A stretch of DNA of 40,816 nt from assembly GCA_020725805.1 (NCBI GenBank), contig DYEF01000034.1, forward strand, positions 1-40,816, read 5' to 3'. The DNA comes from Bdellovibrio sp. Lineage in GTDB: Bacteria > Myxococcota > SpSt-1050. Positions 1 to 9,419 of the stretch are shown here, one piece after another. The notes beneath the pieces were generated by a model. That model did not search any database. It was given only the letters and a program-made list of their open reading frames with translations, and was not told the DNA's origin. Positions within the stretch are counted from its first letter, which is position 1; every line of letters starts with the position of its first letter. A program made the position numbers and the translations under genes.

Positions 1-52
1 ATCTACAATCTTCTTATCTTCCAAACCGACTCTCCACAAGAATCCATTTTTT

Positions 53-82
53 TATCAAATCAGACAATGACAATACTGTCAA
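53..82 (-). promoter_or_regulatory. Possible leftward promoter with overlapping palindromic operator
   Basis: Read leftward, a perfect TTGACA (-35) lies at 77-82. AT-rich -10 candidates sit 18-20 bases on, but none matches the consensus well. The -35 box is embedded in the palindrome TGACA-ATAC-TGTCA (68-81), the kind of dyad a dimeric repressor could use. No gene start for it lies inside the window, so the target would be further left. The -35 and dyad are seen directly; promoter function is inferred. Confidence 0.25.
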
Positions 83-203
83 CAAAAATGTGATTTAACT
101 CACTTTCCGAAGGCGGGGATATTCCCGCTCATAAACATCAAATTCCCGAATAAAAAACCGAAATAATTATTCTCCGTATGCCTCAGGCCGAAAGATTGAA
201 TGC

Positions 204-275
204 GTGCCAGATATTTTGTAACCCGTTGATATTATTAGCAAATATTATTCTCCCCCGCACGAATGTGCCAGATAC
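204..275 (+). repeat. Two copies of GTGCCAGATAY, REP-like motif
   Basis: GTGCCAGATAT occurs at 204-214 and GTGCCAGATAC at 265-275, in the same orientation 61 bases apart. They are close relatives of the GGTGYCAGGTAC motif found in two other gene-poor spots of this window (about 16.5 kb and 35.6 kb). Motifs of this kind commonly mark REP-like or RAYT-associated elements. No transposase is present here. Confidence 0.35.
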
Positions 276-320
276 AAATGATTAGATGACCCTATACCGG
301 CAGATTGACATAAACAGATG

Positions 321-2372
321 TCATTTCAATAATCTTTTGTATTTATCCCGGTAGAGAAGTTTCAGGATATCCGGCCTTATCGGCAGAAGAATGTTAGAAA
401 ATTTCTTGTTACTAAAATCCGCATAAGGACCATTCCAGTCAGTCTTGTCGAGCACAAATACAAAATAATATTCAGGGTCGATTGCAATATAATCCGGAAC
501 TGACGTGGTCTGCACCTTTACTTCCTTAATTTCGCTTATCTTATCGATATCCACTGAGGTAATCTTCTCACCCTGATTTGTCCCAATTCGTATCTCGAGA
601 CCCTTCAGACTCTGAATCCCTTTGGTCTTCTGTATTTTGAAGGAGAGTGTACCGCCTGAATAGACATAATCAGTAATTTTCAGTGTCGGACAGGGTGTCG
701 AATAGACCCACTCGTTGAAGAATTTCTCCCAGAAATAGTAATCCCCTGTATAATCAACAAGAAACTGTCTCAGATCTTCGGTCGTTGCGGTTTTATGTCT
801 GTACGCATCGAACCATTTGCTCAGAAAATCGTATCTCTCTTTCCCGAAGTCTCTCTCGAGCCTTAGCAGAATCATCTCCACAACAGACGAGCCATACTTA
901 TAAAACTGGTCGAGGACCTCATTAAAATAATTCATCATATCGTCTGAATCAGAGAATCTGAGCGGCACTCCATACTGAGAGTATTCCTCCGCAGCATAAC
1001 TGCGCCAGTAATATTTAATCTTCTCGGCCGTAAGAGAATCAGTTATAAGTGGTATTGCCTCATATATCGTGCTCCACTCTGTAAATCCCTCTGCAAGCCA
1101 GAAGTGTGGCCAATCTGCAAACATTAGATTATCCCCCCACCAGTGGTGAACAACCTCGTGCGCTGTTACATATTGAGCCTCTACGCTCTGTGCATTTATT
1201 ACATCAGAACCTATCCATATTATCGTGGTATGCTCCATTCCACCGCCAAACTGAGGGATATCTGCAAGCTGTAGAATCTTGCCAAGGTCATAACTACCTA
1301 TAATCTCCTCCATTCTGTCTATGGTCTTCACCGCTGAAGCAAATGCCTGTTTTGCCTTTGAGAGATTTGATTTTAGTGCCAGACCTTTGACATTTACTCC
1401 CGATTTTGAAATACCCGCATCAAATTCGGTATAATAATTACTTACAGCAAAACTCAGTGAATATAGAGGTATTGGAATAATATATTCAAATGTATAGACA
1501 TTATCACTTACACTCTTTGCACCGCCGATACTATAAGCCTTCCAGCTGCTGTCAGGTGTCCTGATTGTGAGATTAACCTCGTTTAGTACAATGTTATAAT
1601 CAAAGACAGAGGAAATATCATACCCTGATTGAGGGACAAATAGCCAGTAGTGAGTAAAATAAGGTTCTGTAAACGGACCAATTGCGGACTCCTGATAATT
1701 CAGCCTCCACCTCCTGAGTCCAAACAAGTCATCGTTTGAATTTACTGTAAATGTCAGTTTTGCAGAAACCATTTCTCCCTTTTTATACGGCGGGACACAT
1801 ATAGTAATCTTCGAACCGTCAAATACATATTCGCCTTCGACGCTGTTTACTGTGTGACCGTTTCCAAACAATGTTATCGTGTCACCGTCCGATTCTGCCT
1901 CAACCTTTATCTCCTCTTCTACATAATACTTTGAGGCCCTGTAATCCTTGAGGTCTACAGTAATAACCAGACCAAGACCTTTTGTATATACAACCTCTTT
2001 GTATGAACATTTATGAGTACCCGTATCCTCAACCGCATCTGCATCTGACACTCCGATATCCTCAACATCCGAAATATCTGTAAAGACCTCTGAGTCAGAC
2101 AAATCTGTGTCAAAGTAAATATCAGACGTAATATCTTCTGTAATTATATCCGGCGTTGCATCATTTACTAATTCACCACCTGAAATATCAAATACATCAA
2201 TTACTACATCAATTACGAGATTATCCTTTGTTTCTTCTATATCCTGAGCCGATACATCTGTAATATCCAAGGGCGGATTTTCATCTTCCGGAGTTGTTTC
2301 ACTACAACCTGCTAAATACAAAGAAAGAACTGCCGATAAAAACAAAGTAACGAAAAAGAATCTTTCTTTCAT
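321..2372 (-). CDS. M1-family (gluzincin) aminopeptidase lipoprotein
   Basis: This is a secreted, lipid-anchored zinc aminopeptidase of the M1 family, 683 aa, probably acting on peptides at the cell surface or in the periplasm. The signal peptide ends in lipobox LAGC (Cys23), followed by an Asp/Ser/Ile-rich linker to about residue 115. The zinc site is HEVVH (405-409) with the third ligand Glu428 in WLAEGF, giving the HExxH-18-E spacing of gluzincins. The exopeptidase motif GxMEN appears as GGMEH around Met379-Glu380. The downstream FYKYGSSVVEM segment carries the usual catalytic-tyrosine region, and a helical C-terminal part follows. Start: GAGGAG lies 6 bases upstream of the ATG. It appears monocistronic and lies downstream of the alpha/beta hydrolase gene on the same strand. 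The family call is firm; its substrate is unknown. Confidence 0.85.
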   Translation of the reverse strand: MKERFFFVTLFLSAVLSLYLAGCSETTPEDENPPLDITDVSAQDIEETKDNLVIDVVIDVFDISGGELVNDATPDIITEDITSDIYFDTDLSDSEVFTDISDVEDIGVSDADAVEDTGTHKCSYKEVVYTKGLGLVITVDLKDYRASKYYVEEEIKVEAESDGDTITLFGNGHTVNSVEGEYVFDGSKITICVPPYKKGEMVSAKLTFTVNSNDDLFGLRRWRLNYQESAIGPFTEPYFTHYWLFVPQSGYDISSVFDYNIVLNEVNLTIRTPDSSWKAYSIGGAKSVSDNVYTFEYIIPIPLYSLSFAVSNYYTEFDAGISKSGVNVKGLALKSNLSKAKQAFASAVKTIDRMEEIIGSYDLGKILQLADIPQFGGGMEHTTIIWIGSDVINAQSVEAQYVTAHEVVHHWWGDNLMFADWPHFWLAEGFTEWSTIYEAIPLITDSLTAEKIKYYWRSYAAEEYSQYGVPLRFSDSDDMMNYFNEVLDQFYKYGSSVVEMILLRLERDFGKERYDFLSKWFDAYRHKTATTEDLRQFLVDYTGDYYFWEKFFNEWVYSTPCPTLKITDYVYSGGTLSFKIQKTKGIQSLKGLEIRIGTNQGEKITSVDIDKISEIKEVKVQTTSVPDYIAIDPEYYFVFVLDKTDWNGPYADFSNKKFSNILLPIRPDILKLLYRDKYKRLLK

Positions 2373-2497
2373 ACAAATCTCCTCACCAGTAAACCCCTGT
2401 TTATATTACATTAAAAAGACAAGATAAACAGATTATCGCCTGATACTCCAAAAAAGATATTTTTGTCATACGTTGAGTCTTAACAACTAGTTACAAC

Positions 2498-3313
2498 CTA
2501 TTTCTCAAATAAAGTAGTCAGTATCTGCCTGATTTCCCTTCTGTACTCCGGATTATCTGTTATCCCGTTATGATATTCTCCCTTGAGCGTAATCAGCCTG
2601 TCTGAATCCTTAAATTCTTTCTGCAACTTCAGTGAAGAACCGTAGTAGACCACCTCATCCCTGTCGCCGTGAAATATTACGACAGGCATTTTGCATCTTT
2701 TTAGGTATTTATACGTCTCAAATCTGTATTTCAGAAGTGACTGAGGGATAAAAGGGAATATTCTCTTTGCTAGGTCTGTCAGACTATAATAAGGCGCCTG
2801 CAGAATCAGAAGTTTCGGGTTGTTATCTGATGCCAGTTTTGCAGCAGGTCCGGTACCAATCGAATACCCCAGCACAACTATTCTATCTTCCGGATACTCT
2901 TTCTTGATCTCATCATAGACTATCTGAATATCTTCGTAAAACAGTGCTTCGCTCTCTATCTCCCCTTCACTCTTCCCATAACCCCTGTAATCAGGGATAA
3001 ATATATCGAATCCGTTTTCAAGATATACATCTGCGACATACCCCCACGATGCAAGTGAACCAGCATTTCCGTGCAGATAGAATATCAGACCTTTCGGATT
3101 ATCCGTCTTAAAGAGAAGTCCGTGAATGCGGATTCCGTCCCTCATAGTAAAAAATCTCTCCTCAAATCTTGAGGCAAAACTGAATTTATAAGACTTATCG
3201 AGTTTTTCGGGGAAGAATATCAGTCTTTCCTGAAGCATATAGATACCTCCGCAGAAAATAATATATAACAAAACCAAGACTAAAAATATTTTGGCAGTGA
3301 GATATTTAAACAT
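2498..3313 (-). CDS. Membrane-anchored alpha/beta hydrolase (BEM46/ABHD-like serine hydrolase)
   Basis: 271 aa. One N-terminal hydrophobic segment (about residues 7-26) anchors an alpha/beta-hydrolase domain to the inner membrane. HGNAG (81-85) forms the oxyanion region, GYSIG (149-153) holds nucleophile Ser151, HGDRDEVV supplies Asp219 and EYHNG supplies His248. This spacing is typical of the BEM46/ABHD13/17-like group, whose members act as acyl or thioester hydrolases; the substrate here is unknown. The frame stays open to 3436, but the ATG at 3313 has GGAG 7 bases upstream and starts directly at the membrane anchor, so the longer start is rejected. It faces the divergent glycosidase gene across about 150 bases, which probably hold both promoters. 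Confidence 0.85.
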   Translation of the reverse strand: MFKYLTAKIFLVLVLLYIIFCGGIYMLQERLIFFPEKLDKSYKFSFASRFEERFFTMRDGIRIHGLLFKTDNPKGLIFYLHGNAGSLASWGYVADVYLENGFDIFIPDYRGYGKSEGEIESEALFYEDIQIVYDEIKKEYPEDRIVVLGYSIGTGPAAKLASDNNPKLLILQAPYYSLTDLAKRIFPFIPQSLLKYRFETYKYLKRCKMPVVIFHGDRDEVVYYGSSLKLQKEFKDSDRLITLKGEYHNGITDNPEYRREIRQILTTLFEK

Positions 3314-3463
3314 CTTATTACTCCAAGTAAAAAATATAGCAGCAATACTTGTAAAATACAATAACCCTTCTCCTGTGAATGATATCAAAAAATAATTTTC
3401 TAAATCTATAATATGGCGTCGTATTCTGTTTGCCAAACCTATTCACGGATATATAATAAGGAT

Positions 3464-5497
3464 ATGAAGGGATACATAATTTTTCTGGCAATAATTTCCT
3501 TAACGGCCACATTCAGTTGCTCCTCTGATTCAAAAGAGGGAGACTCCCAGAACGATATATCCGGCACCCTGTCAGAACTTCAGATAAAAGAGCAGGATAG
3601 CTGTGTATACCTGAAATGGGAATGTGTAAACTGTAAAACCAGCAACTTCGTAGTTACAAGAGATACGGGATACAAGAACAGACTTACGGAGAAGATATCA
3701 GTATCTGCCGATAAGACAGAATATCTCGACTGTAATATATTCAAAGGACTGACATATCGCTATACAGTTGCGTTCTCAGAAGATAACACGAAGAGACTCG
3801 AAGGTGAAATCAGGACAACACCAATAAGAGATTTCCGGATAATGACAGAGCCAGAGATATTTACCGGAAAAAGATTTGAGATTACGCCGGAATATAACCC
3901 CAAAGCATCAAATCCGTTCGATATGACTGAGCTGGATATAACTATGGAAGTCATAAAACCCGACGGAGAAAAAGAGGAAGTAAAAGGGTTTTTTATGACA
4001 GAGTATAAAATCGAAAAGGATGAGAACGGACGTGAGAGATTCATAAAGGGAGAAAACAAAATAAAAGTCAGATACATACCTGCTCAAAGCGGCACATATA
4101 TTGCAAAATTTTCGATAAAAGACGGCAATAATATCTTCTACTCCGGATACTACCCGTATGAAGTACAGAATCTCAAAACGAGAGAATTTGTGAGAATTAG
4201 TGAGAAGAATCCGATGTATTTTGCAACAGAGAACAAAGATTTCTTCATCCCTGTCGGATTCAATATAGGATGGGCAAGAAGCAGTGGCTTATTCGAATTT
4301 CAGCATTACATAGACAAGATGGCAGAGGCAAACGCAAATCTGTTCAGAATGTGGATGATTAAGTGGAGTAACGCAATAGAGTGGACAAAGGGGAACGGTA
4401 GCGGGGATTATAACGGACTGGTGTATTATGCACAGGATAATGCGGCGAGGATTGACAGCATACTCTCTTATGCAGAAGAAAAGGGAATCAAGGTGATGCT
4501 CACATTCGGCTCATATCTTGAATTTACTGAAGGCGGACACTGGAACGAGGGGGCGTGGAAGGAGAATCCCTACAACATAATCAATGGTGGTATGTGCAGC
4601 ACACCTGAGGAATTCTTTACAGATGAAAAGGCAAAGAGTGTTTATAAGAACCGATTGAAATACATAAGCGCAAGATGGGGGTATTCTGACTCGGTTTTTG
4701 CTTATGAATTTTTCAACGAGACCAATGCTCCTTATGAGTGGGTCTCGGAGATGTCAAACTATCTAAAGAGGATTGATTACGCAAGGCATCTGATATCGAC
4801 AACCTATGGAGATGACAAGGTCTTCTCTCTGAAAAATATCGATTTTACTATGACGCATCTGTATGGGAATCCACCTGAACTGATAAGGGATTATCCGAAG
4901 AGGGTAAACGAGATAACCCGTCAGTTTAAAGAAAAGTACAGAAAACCGTTTCTGCTTGCCGAATTTGGGCTCGACTGGTCGAAATCGGACTATGAATACG
5001 ATAAGGATGGTCTTGGAGTCAATTTTCACAACGGCATTTTTGCTGCCCTCTCCTCCGGTTCGGCTGGCACTGCAATGCTCTGGTGGTGGGATGATTACAT
5101 AGATAAACTCAATCTGTATTCAGTATTATCACGGGCTCAAAGAGTGGTGGACGAGTTCGGGGATTTTGAGAATGTTAGTGCTGTTCCCCCTGAAAATATC
5201 AGCTTTGACAGAGATAAACTGAATGTGTTCGGCATTGCCTCCAAGAAGAAGATGCTTCTGTGGATTCAGAATATTGAATCGAACTGGTATAATGAATACA
5301 ACAAGACAGAAATTCAGAGTGTAAGCGGAGATATCTTTGTAAATAACCTAAATATAAACTGTAATGCGATAATAAATGTTTTCAACCCGTGGGATGGTGA
5401 TTTAATCAATAACTTCACTGAAAATATAAACAATACCTTCTCTTATAACCTAAAAGACCTCAAAAGGGATATACTACTGATAATGAAGTGCATTTGA
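3464..5497 (+). CDS. Clan GH-A glycoside hydrolase lipoprotein with DUF5060-like N-terminal domain
   Basis: 677 aa. A secreted polysaccharide- or oligosaccharide-degrading enzyme of the (beta/alpha)8 clan GH-A (GH5-like). The signal peptide ends in a lipobox-like TFSC (Cys19). A fibronectin-III-like module follows, then a beta domain containing an NPFD segment that resembles DUF5060. In the barrel, Glu419 in FFNETN is the likely acid/base and Glu500 in LLAEFG the likely nucleophile; both stand in the usual clan GH-A context. WWWDDY after the nucleophile supports a sugar-binding cleft. The frame is open from 3413, but starting at 3464 places the signal peptide at the N-terminus; an AAGGA lies unusually close to this ATG, so the start is not certain. 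The gene ends at a strong hairpin. Specificity (beta-mannanase, glucanase or other) cannot be read from the sequence. Confidence 0.75.
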   Translation: MKGYIIFLAIISLTATFSCSSDSKEGDSQNDISGTLSELQIKEQDSCVYLKWECVNCKTSNFVVTRDTGYKNRLTEKISVSADKTEYLDCNIFKGLTYRYTVAFSEDNTKRLEGEIRTTPIRDFRIMTEPEIFTGKRFEITPEYNPKASNPFDMTELDITMEVIKPDGEKEEVKGFFMTEYKIEKDENGRERFIKGENKIKVRYIPAQSGTYIAKFSIKDGNNIFYSGYYPYEVQNLKTREFVRISEKNPMYFATENKDFFIPVGFNIGWARSSGLFEFQHYIDKMAEANANLFRMWMIKWSNAIEWTKGNGSGDYNGLVYYAQDNAARIDSILSYAEEKGIKVMLTFGSYLEFTEGGHWNEGAWKENPYNIINGGMCSTPEEFFTDEKAKSVYKNRLKYISARWGYSDSVFAYEFFNETNAPYEWVSEMSNYLKRIDYARHLISTTYGDDKVFSLKNIDFTMTHLYGNPPELIRDYPKRVNEITRQFKEKYRKPFLLAEFGLDWSKSDYEYDKDGLGVNFHNGIFAALSSGSAGTAMLWWWDDYIDKLNLYSVLSRAQRVVDEFGDFENVSAVPPENISFDRDKLNVFGIASKKKMLLWIQNIESNWYNEYNKTEIQSVSGDIFVNNLNINCNAIINVFNPWDGDLINNFTENINNTFSYNLKDLKRDILLIMKCI

Positions 5498-5520
5498 TCT
5501 TTCCATAGCAAATAAATAAA

Positions 5521-5555
5521 AAAGCCCGAAGATGAGTTGTTCACCCTCGGGCTTT
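5521..5555. terminator. Bidirectional rho-independent terminator
   Basis: A perfect 9-bp stem AAAGCCCGA (5521-5529) / TCGGGCTTT (5547-5555) encloses a 17-base loop. It sits between the convergent glycosidase gene (stop 5497) and the leftward operon (stop 5580). On the leftward strand the stem is followed by a run of T. On the rightward strand the T-tract is shorter, so it probably works better for the leftward operon but can serve both. Confidence 0.85.
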
Positions 5556-5579
5556 AAAAGGAATAAATGTGTTAATTAG

Positions 5580-6305
5580 TTAGGGTTGTTCTTCGTCATT
5601 TATCTGATTTTCCGGTAACAGCCACCAGTACTGCCAATAGAATCTCTCATCACCTTCACATACATATTCATCATTAACTTTTTTCATCTTGCTGAATATC
5701 TCCTTTAACTCAGAAACTGTAAATCCTGTCTTTCTCCGATGCATAGAAAAATACGCAAGTTCATATGGGCTCTCCTTATAAGGAATTATTGCATCGGCAC
5801 ATACATTATATCCGTTATAGACTGTCTCTACCTGCAGTTCTCTCTTTAGCGATTCGATATCGCATTTCCTTAAGTTAATTATATAAATCTGGTCTTTTGT
5901 GAGAGGAAACTTGGATTTTGCTTTGAGTTCTCCATTTTCAACCGTAGTCTCTACCTCTATTGTAACTTCATCAGGGGTCTCTCCCCAAACATTCTCACTT
6001 AGTTTTGCCTTTATAACAATTCCAAGGAAATAGTCTTTAATATATTCGCTATAAAGCTTATATACCTTCATATCAGAAATTTTATATACTCCTACTCCAT
6101 GAAACATAAGCTCGGGGTATTTCTTTCCATTAACCATATCACAAAGAGTCAGGCCTCTGTAGCAGGAGGGAAACTCGTTCTCAACAGGCCTGATATTGTC
6201 AATATCAATCGGAAAAATCTTTGGATCCCTTATAAATGATACCAATACAATACTTCTTAATGGTTGTATAAAATGTAATTGAATAAGGAAAGTGCATTTA
6301 AGCAC
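5580..6305 (-). CDS. Hypothetical protein, last gene of a secreted-protein operon
   Basis: 241 aa with no family I recognise. The start is GTG at 6305 with AAGGGA unusually close upstream, so the true start is uncertain. The first 25 residues are mildly hydrophobic but not a clean signal peptide, which may mean a degraded or mis-set N-terminus. The middle (residues about 70-150) alternates strand-forming residues with a YIINLR segment, similar in style to the KGSVVSI...YILFM part of the lipoprotein encoded at 6816-7748. I suspect distant relatedness but cannot prove it. The C-terminus is Trp/Tyr-rich. It lies 29 bases after the preceding gene and 25 bases before the bidirectional terminator, so it closes the operon. 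Confidence 0.5.
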   Translation of the reverse strand: MLKCTFLIQLHFIQPLRSIVLVSFIRDPKIFPIDIDNIRPVENEFPSCYRGLTLCDMVNGKKYPELMFHGVGVYKISDMKVYKLYSEYIKDYFLGIVIKAKLSENVWGETPDEVTIEVETTVENGELKAKSKFPLTKDQIYIINLRKCDIESLKRELQVETVYNGYNVCADAIIPYKESPYELAYFSMHRRKTGFTVSELKEIFSKMKKVNDEYVCEGDERFYWQYWWLLPENQINDEEQP

Positions 6306-6334
6306 TTCCCTTATAAATAAATTATTTATCCATT

Positions 6335-6814
6335 TTAGTCGTAGATTTCACTTCCACCATCGGTTATACTATCAGGAGCATCTGCAGAAGAACACTTCTG
6401 AAAACAATCATTCCATTCCTTTGTCGAATAACCCTGAATACAGCCACCAGATACACATTGTAATTGAATAGGATTCTTACACTCAGGCATATAAGGGCAG
6501 TGATCATAGCAATAAGTAGTATGACTATTAGTGCACTCCTCATTTCGCCATTGCTCGTAAGTTTCTGCATAATCCTTATTGACTGCCAGAAAATAATAGT
6601 GATATTTACAGCAATCATTTGGCACAGCAACGCAGTCTTCATCCTTGTTACATCTCCACATCTCGTTTGGACACCTCCTGCCACATATTGCACTCTCATC
6701 TTTGGGGCAGAAAGTGGTTATACATAATCCTGAATTCTCTTCTTTGCTTGAGCAATAGCTACTCAGAATCAGAACAAAGACAAAAAATAATGTTTCGAAA
6801 TATTTTTTTCTCAT
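6335..6814 (-). CDS. Small cysteine-rich lipoprotein
   Basis: 159 aa. The signal peptide ends in lipobox LSSYC (Cys21). The mature part is rich in cysteines, including WRCNKDEDC and a CC pair followed by a conserved-looking AVN segment. This layout resembles short secreted Cys-cluster proteins common in myxobacteria, probably held by disulfides. The function is unknown. The start ATG (6814) lies one base after the TGA of the upstream gene, and its ribosome site (AGAGG) is inside that gene's last codons, so the two are likely translationally coupled. Confidence 0.65.
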   Translation of the reverse strand: MRKKYFETLFFVFVLILSSYCSSKEENSGLCITTFCPKDESAICGRRCPNEMWRCNKDEDCVAVPNDCCKYHYYFLAVNKDYAETYEQWRNEECTNSHTTYCYDHCPYMPECKNPIQLQCVSGGCIQGYSTKEWNDCFQKCSSADAPDSITDGGSEIYD

Positions 6815-6815
6815 A

Positions 6816-7748
6816 TCAAAACCTCTGTGTAATACTATTTAATATAACACTTCCGCTCTTTACGCCCTTAGCCACGAATAAGTAGTCATAATCAGAACTA
6901 TAATCATTCTTCCAGTCGAGTCTAAGATAAAGGTAGTTGTCTATCTCAATAAATCTGTTAAAATCAATATGCCCATTACCATTGCTCTGAAATAATATAA
7001 TTGCATCTGCATCACTGTCTATCTTGGCTTTCACACTATCAGGAATATTATCTTTTATTATTATTTCACCTATGACAACTCCACTGTTTTTTATCTCGTC
7101 TTTTGGAAACTCATATTTCTTTACCACTACAACTGATTGATTATTAATTTTTTTAACAGCATCTTGAATAGATAACTCTATCTCTCCGATTCCCTTATTA
7201 CCAAAAACTTCGTGCTTCTTGCCGGCTTTCTGTGTGCTTTCAGAAATTCTGCCCTTCCCCATTCTCAGTGTTAAATAGTCACCTGCCTTTAATGACTCTC
7301 TCATAAATAATATATACTCTTCCTGCTCATATACAACATATTCTGGATTTTCACAACCAAGAACGTTTACTACCAGATTAACACTATCAGCCGGTTTTAC
7401 CTTTATTTTATCTATAGAATAATAGACATTTTTAATATTTATATTTGCTATCTTTGCACAACCTGGCTTCCCTGAGCTTCCGGGAAAAACATAATCTTTT
7501 ACATCTGTAATAGAAACAACGCTTCCTTTCACTATTAAATCCGAATTGGCAATATAGTAATACACGCCTCCTTCGGCAGGTAACATATATGCTCCCGAAT
7601 TATAGGGGTCATTATAAGTAAATGTTTTTGTTTGATTATTCTTATCTCCATATGAAGTAGTGTCTGATTTATTATCACAGCTAAAAGAAGTAAATCCCAT
7701 AAAAATAACAAGCATTAAAACTGATAAATTTAAAAAAGCATTTTTCAT
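6816..7748 (-). CDS. Lipoprotein of unknown function
   Basis: 310 aa. The signal peptide ends with FTSFSC as lipobox, followed by an Asp/Lys/Ser/Thr-rich spacer. The mature protein starts with a beta-rich domain (KGSVVSI, KPADSVNLVVNV, YILFMRESL) of the kind seen in secreted proteins that lack an assigned function, then a second beta-rich half (residues about 190-310). The frame extends to an ATG at 7769, but the codons in between spell AAAAGGAGG, an ideal ribosome site 6 bases before the ATG at 7748; that downstream ATG is therefore the start. It follows the metalloprotease gene by 17 bases. Its role may be to accompany or inhibit the protease, but that is only a contextual guess. Confidence 0.6.
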   Translation of the reverse strand: MKNAFLNLSVLMLVIFMGFTSFSCDNKSDTTSYGDKNNQTKTFTYNDPYNSGAYMLPAEGGVYYYIANSDLIVKGSVVSITDVKDYVFPGSSGKPGCAKIANINIKNVYYSIDKIKVKPADSVNLVVNVLGCENPEYVVYEQEEYILFMRESLKAGDYLTLRMGKGRISESTQKAGKKHEVFGNKGIGEIELSIQDAVKKINNQSVVVVKKYEFPKDEIKNSGVVIGEIIIKDNIPDSVKAKIDSDADAIILFQSNGNGHIDFNRFIEIDNYLYLRLDWKNDYSSDYDYLFVAKGVKSGSVILNSITQRF

Positions 7749-7765
7749 AATATACCTCCTTTTTT

Positions 7766-9283
7766 TCATTCATTAAACCCAGCGTGAATCTGAGCACCAT
7801 AATCGCTCATACCGGGTCCTGTTGGGCTTCGTGCGTTTAAAACTTCATTTGACCAGTTCCAATTATTATCCACAGTTAAAATATTTAGATATCTTGCATT
7901 ATCCATACCTGTATATATCATTTTAACAGAAGTTGAATAAACTGCAACTCCAATCTCAGTCCCAGTGGTGTAAATATGGCCAGGATTTGTCTGACAGGTC
8001 TCAAGTACAAAATTTCCATAAGAATTTATATATCCTCGGCAGAGTCTTATATTGTGTTTATCATTTACTGTAGGAAATGCGAGAAAACACTTTGATGGCC
8101 CGCCATTCCAATAATAACAATCTATACCCACAGGAACATCTGTCCATTCATTTAATGTTACTTCAGATGTCCAATTACCATTAACTGAATTAGATGTTCT
8201 TATCTTAATACGAGGAAAGTTTCCTTTTTCAATATATGCAAGTACCAATCTGTTTGATGATGGGTCATAGGCAAGAGATGGTTTTCTATATGTTATAGAG
8301 TCTGTTAGAAACTGATATGTATATCCTGTAGGGCAGTAATATTGACTAGTAGTAGGAACTATATTTCTTATTACTCTTATATGACTGCTATCATCATATG
8401 CTCTAAAAGCAATTGCAAAACCGTTTACATCTTTCGAAGATGATACTCCATCATAAGAATACTCATAAATACCATTAATATAAAATTTACATATATCTCC
8501 ATTTCTCTGCCACAAACCATCTGATCTTCTTCTTGCTTTATAACCAATCTGACTCGGTGCACCTTCTGTAGTAAGCAAATAAGCCATTAAGTCCCAGACA
8601 TACCCATCAATACTACCTGTTGCTATTGCCGGACTACCTCTGGTATTCCCAATATTGCTCCATGAATATGCTGATGATAGTCGCCAGTACAATGGCCAGT
8701 TGTCAACACCCTGTTTATACCATACACCTTCCTTATCATCCCTACGCGTAAATCTCTGATTCATATAACCATTTTCTGAATAGTTCATAACGGATTCTCC
8801 ATCTTCCGGGTTGTCATCAAGACCAAGGCAATGCCCAAATTCGTGTGTTAGTACTGACTGTAAATCATAAAACGAGCTTCCATCATCTGTCCAATTCTTA
8901 GGAGGATCACCTCTATATATGTATACGTCACAATTATCACTACCGGTAGGCCAGCAAGTATATGAAGCTATTCCTAGTATATTGCAGTCCCCATTATAAC
9001 AACCATTTACTCCATGTACTTCTGCATCATTACTATGAGGCTCCTCATAAAATTCTACTTTTGGAATTGCTGGAGCAAGTCTCCACCAAGAATAAATTGA
9101 ACACTTAACCATAGAGACCATACTTTCTGGTGTCTTCCCAAAATAGTTCTGAAAATCGCTTGTATGAATCTCAATCGTATAAACACTATTGTTCCACGGC
9201 TCAATACAAACTGTATCAAAAGCATATGCATCTATTGAATGAATAAAAAACACCAAACCAAAAATAAAAATAAACATTTTCAT
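7766..9283 (-). CDS. Secreted matrixin-like zinc metalloprotease
   Basis: 505 aa. A cleavable signal peptide (AYA-FD near residue 21) is followed by a metzincin-type catalytic domain. The zinc motif is HEFGHCLGLDD (147-157), which fits HExxHxxGxxD with Asp157 as third ligand, and SVMNYS around Met166 supplies the Met-turn. From about residue 190 to the end, the protein is rich in repeated beta-strand segments (Tyr/Trp/Asn-rich), probably a beta-propeller-like or lectin-like domain for substrate contact. AGGAGG 7 bases upstream fixes the start. It heads the leftward operon 9283-5580. The protease class is well supported; the substrate and the C-terminal fold are not. Confidence 0.8.
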   Translation of the reverse strand: MKMFIFIFGLVFFIHSIDAYAFDTVCIEPWNNSVYTIEIHTSDFQNYFGKTPESMVSMVKCSIYSWWRLAPAIPKVEFYEEPHSNDAEVHGVNGCYNGDCNILGIASYTCWPTGSDNCDVYIYRGDPPKNWTDDGSSFYDLQSVLTHEFGHCLGLDDNPEDGESVMNYSENGYMNQRFTRRDDKEGVWYKQGVDNWPLYWRLSSAYSWSNIGNTRGSPAIATGSIDGYVWDLMAYLLTTEGAPSQIGYKARRRSDGLWQRNGDICKFYINGIYEYSYDGVSSSKDVNGFAIAFRAYDDSSHIRVIRNIVPTTSQYYCPTGYTYQFLTDSITYRKPSLAYDPSSNRLVLAYIEKGNFPRIKIRTSNSVNGNWTSEVTLNEWTDVPVGIDCYYWNGGPSKCFLAFPTVNDKHNIRLCRGYINSYGNFVLETCQTNPGHIYTTGTEIGVAVYSTSVKMIYTGMDNARYLNILTVDNNWNWSNEVLNARSPTGPGMSDYGAQIHAGFNE

Positions 9284-9419
9284 TTCTCACCTCCTTTTTA
9301 AGCTGATAAATTAGGTAGACTTATAAAATTCTTGCACTCATTTCCCTCACCCCCTTTCGGTGTTATATTATTTGAATTCTTATTTCTTTTTCTGTTTTTC
9401 TTGAATTTGAATAGAATAC

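Larger units (their letters stand above)
1..320. other. Left-end intergenic region, no gene
   Basis: No open frame of convincing coding character lies here on either strand. It holds a short palindrome with a possible leftward promoter (53-82), two copies of a GTGCCAGATA motif (204-214 and 265-275), and a small GC-rich dyad at 113-128. A weak dyad (306-323) overlaps the stop codon of the aminopeptidase gene but lacks a U-tract. The region is probably a spacer between the aminopeptidase gene and a gene to the left of the window. Confidence 0.5.

Noticed and set aside
306-323. Hairpin TGACAT/ATGTCA after the aminopeptidase gene
   Set aside because: Only a 6-bp AT-rich stem overlapping the stop codon, with no T-run, so not called a terminator.
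3314-3436. Longer start for the alpha/beta hydrolase (312 aa)
   Set aside because: The extra 41 residues overlap the divergent gene's leader, and the ATG at 3313 has GGAG at 7 bases and starts at the membrane anchor.
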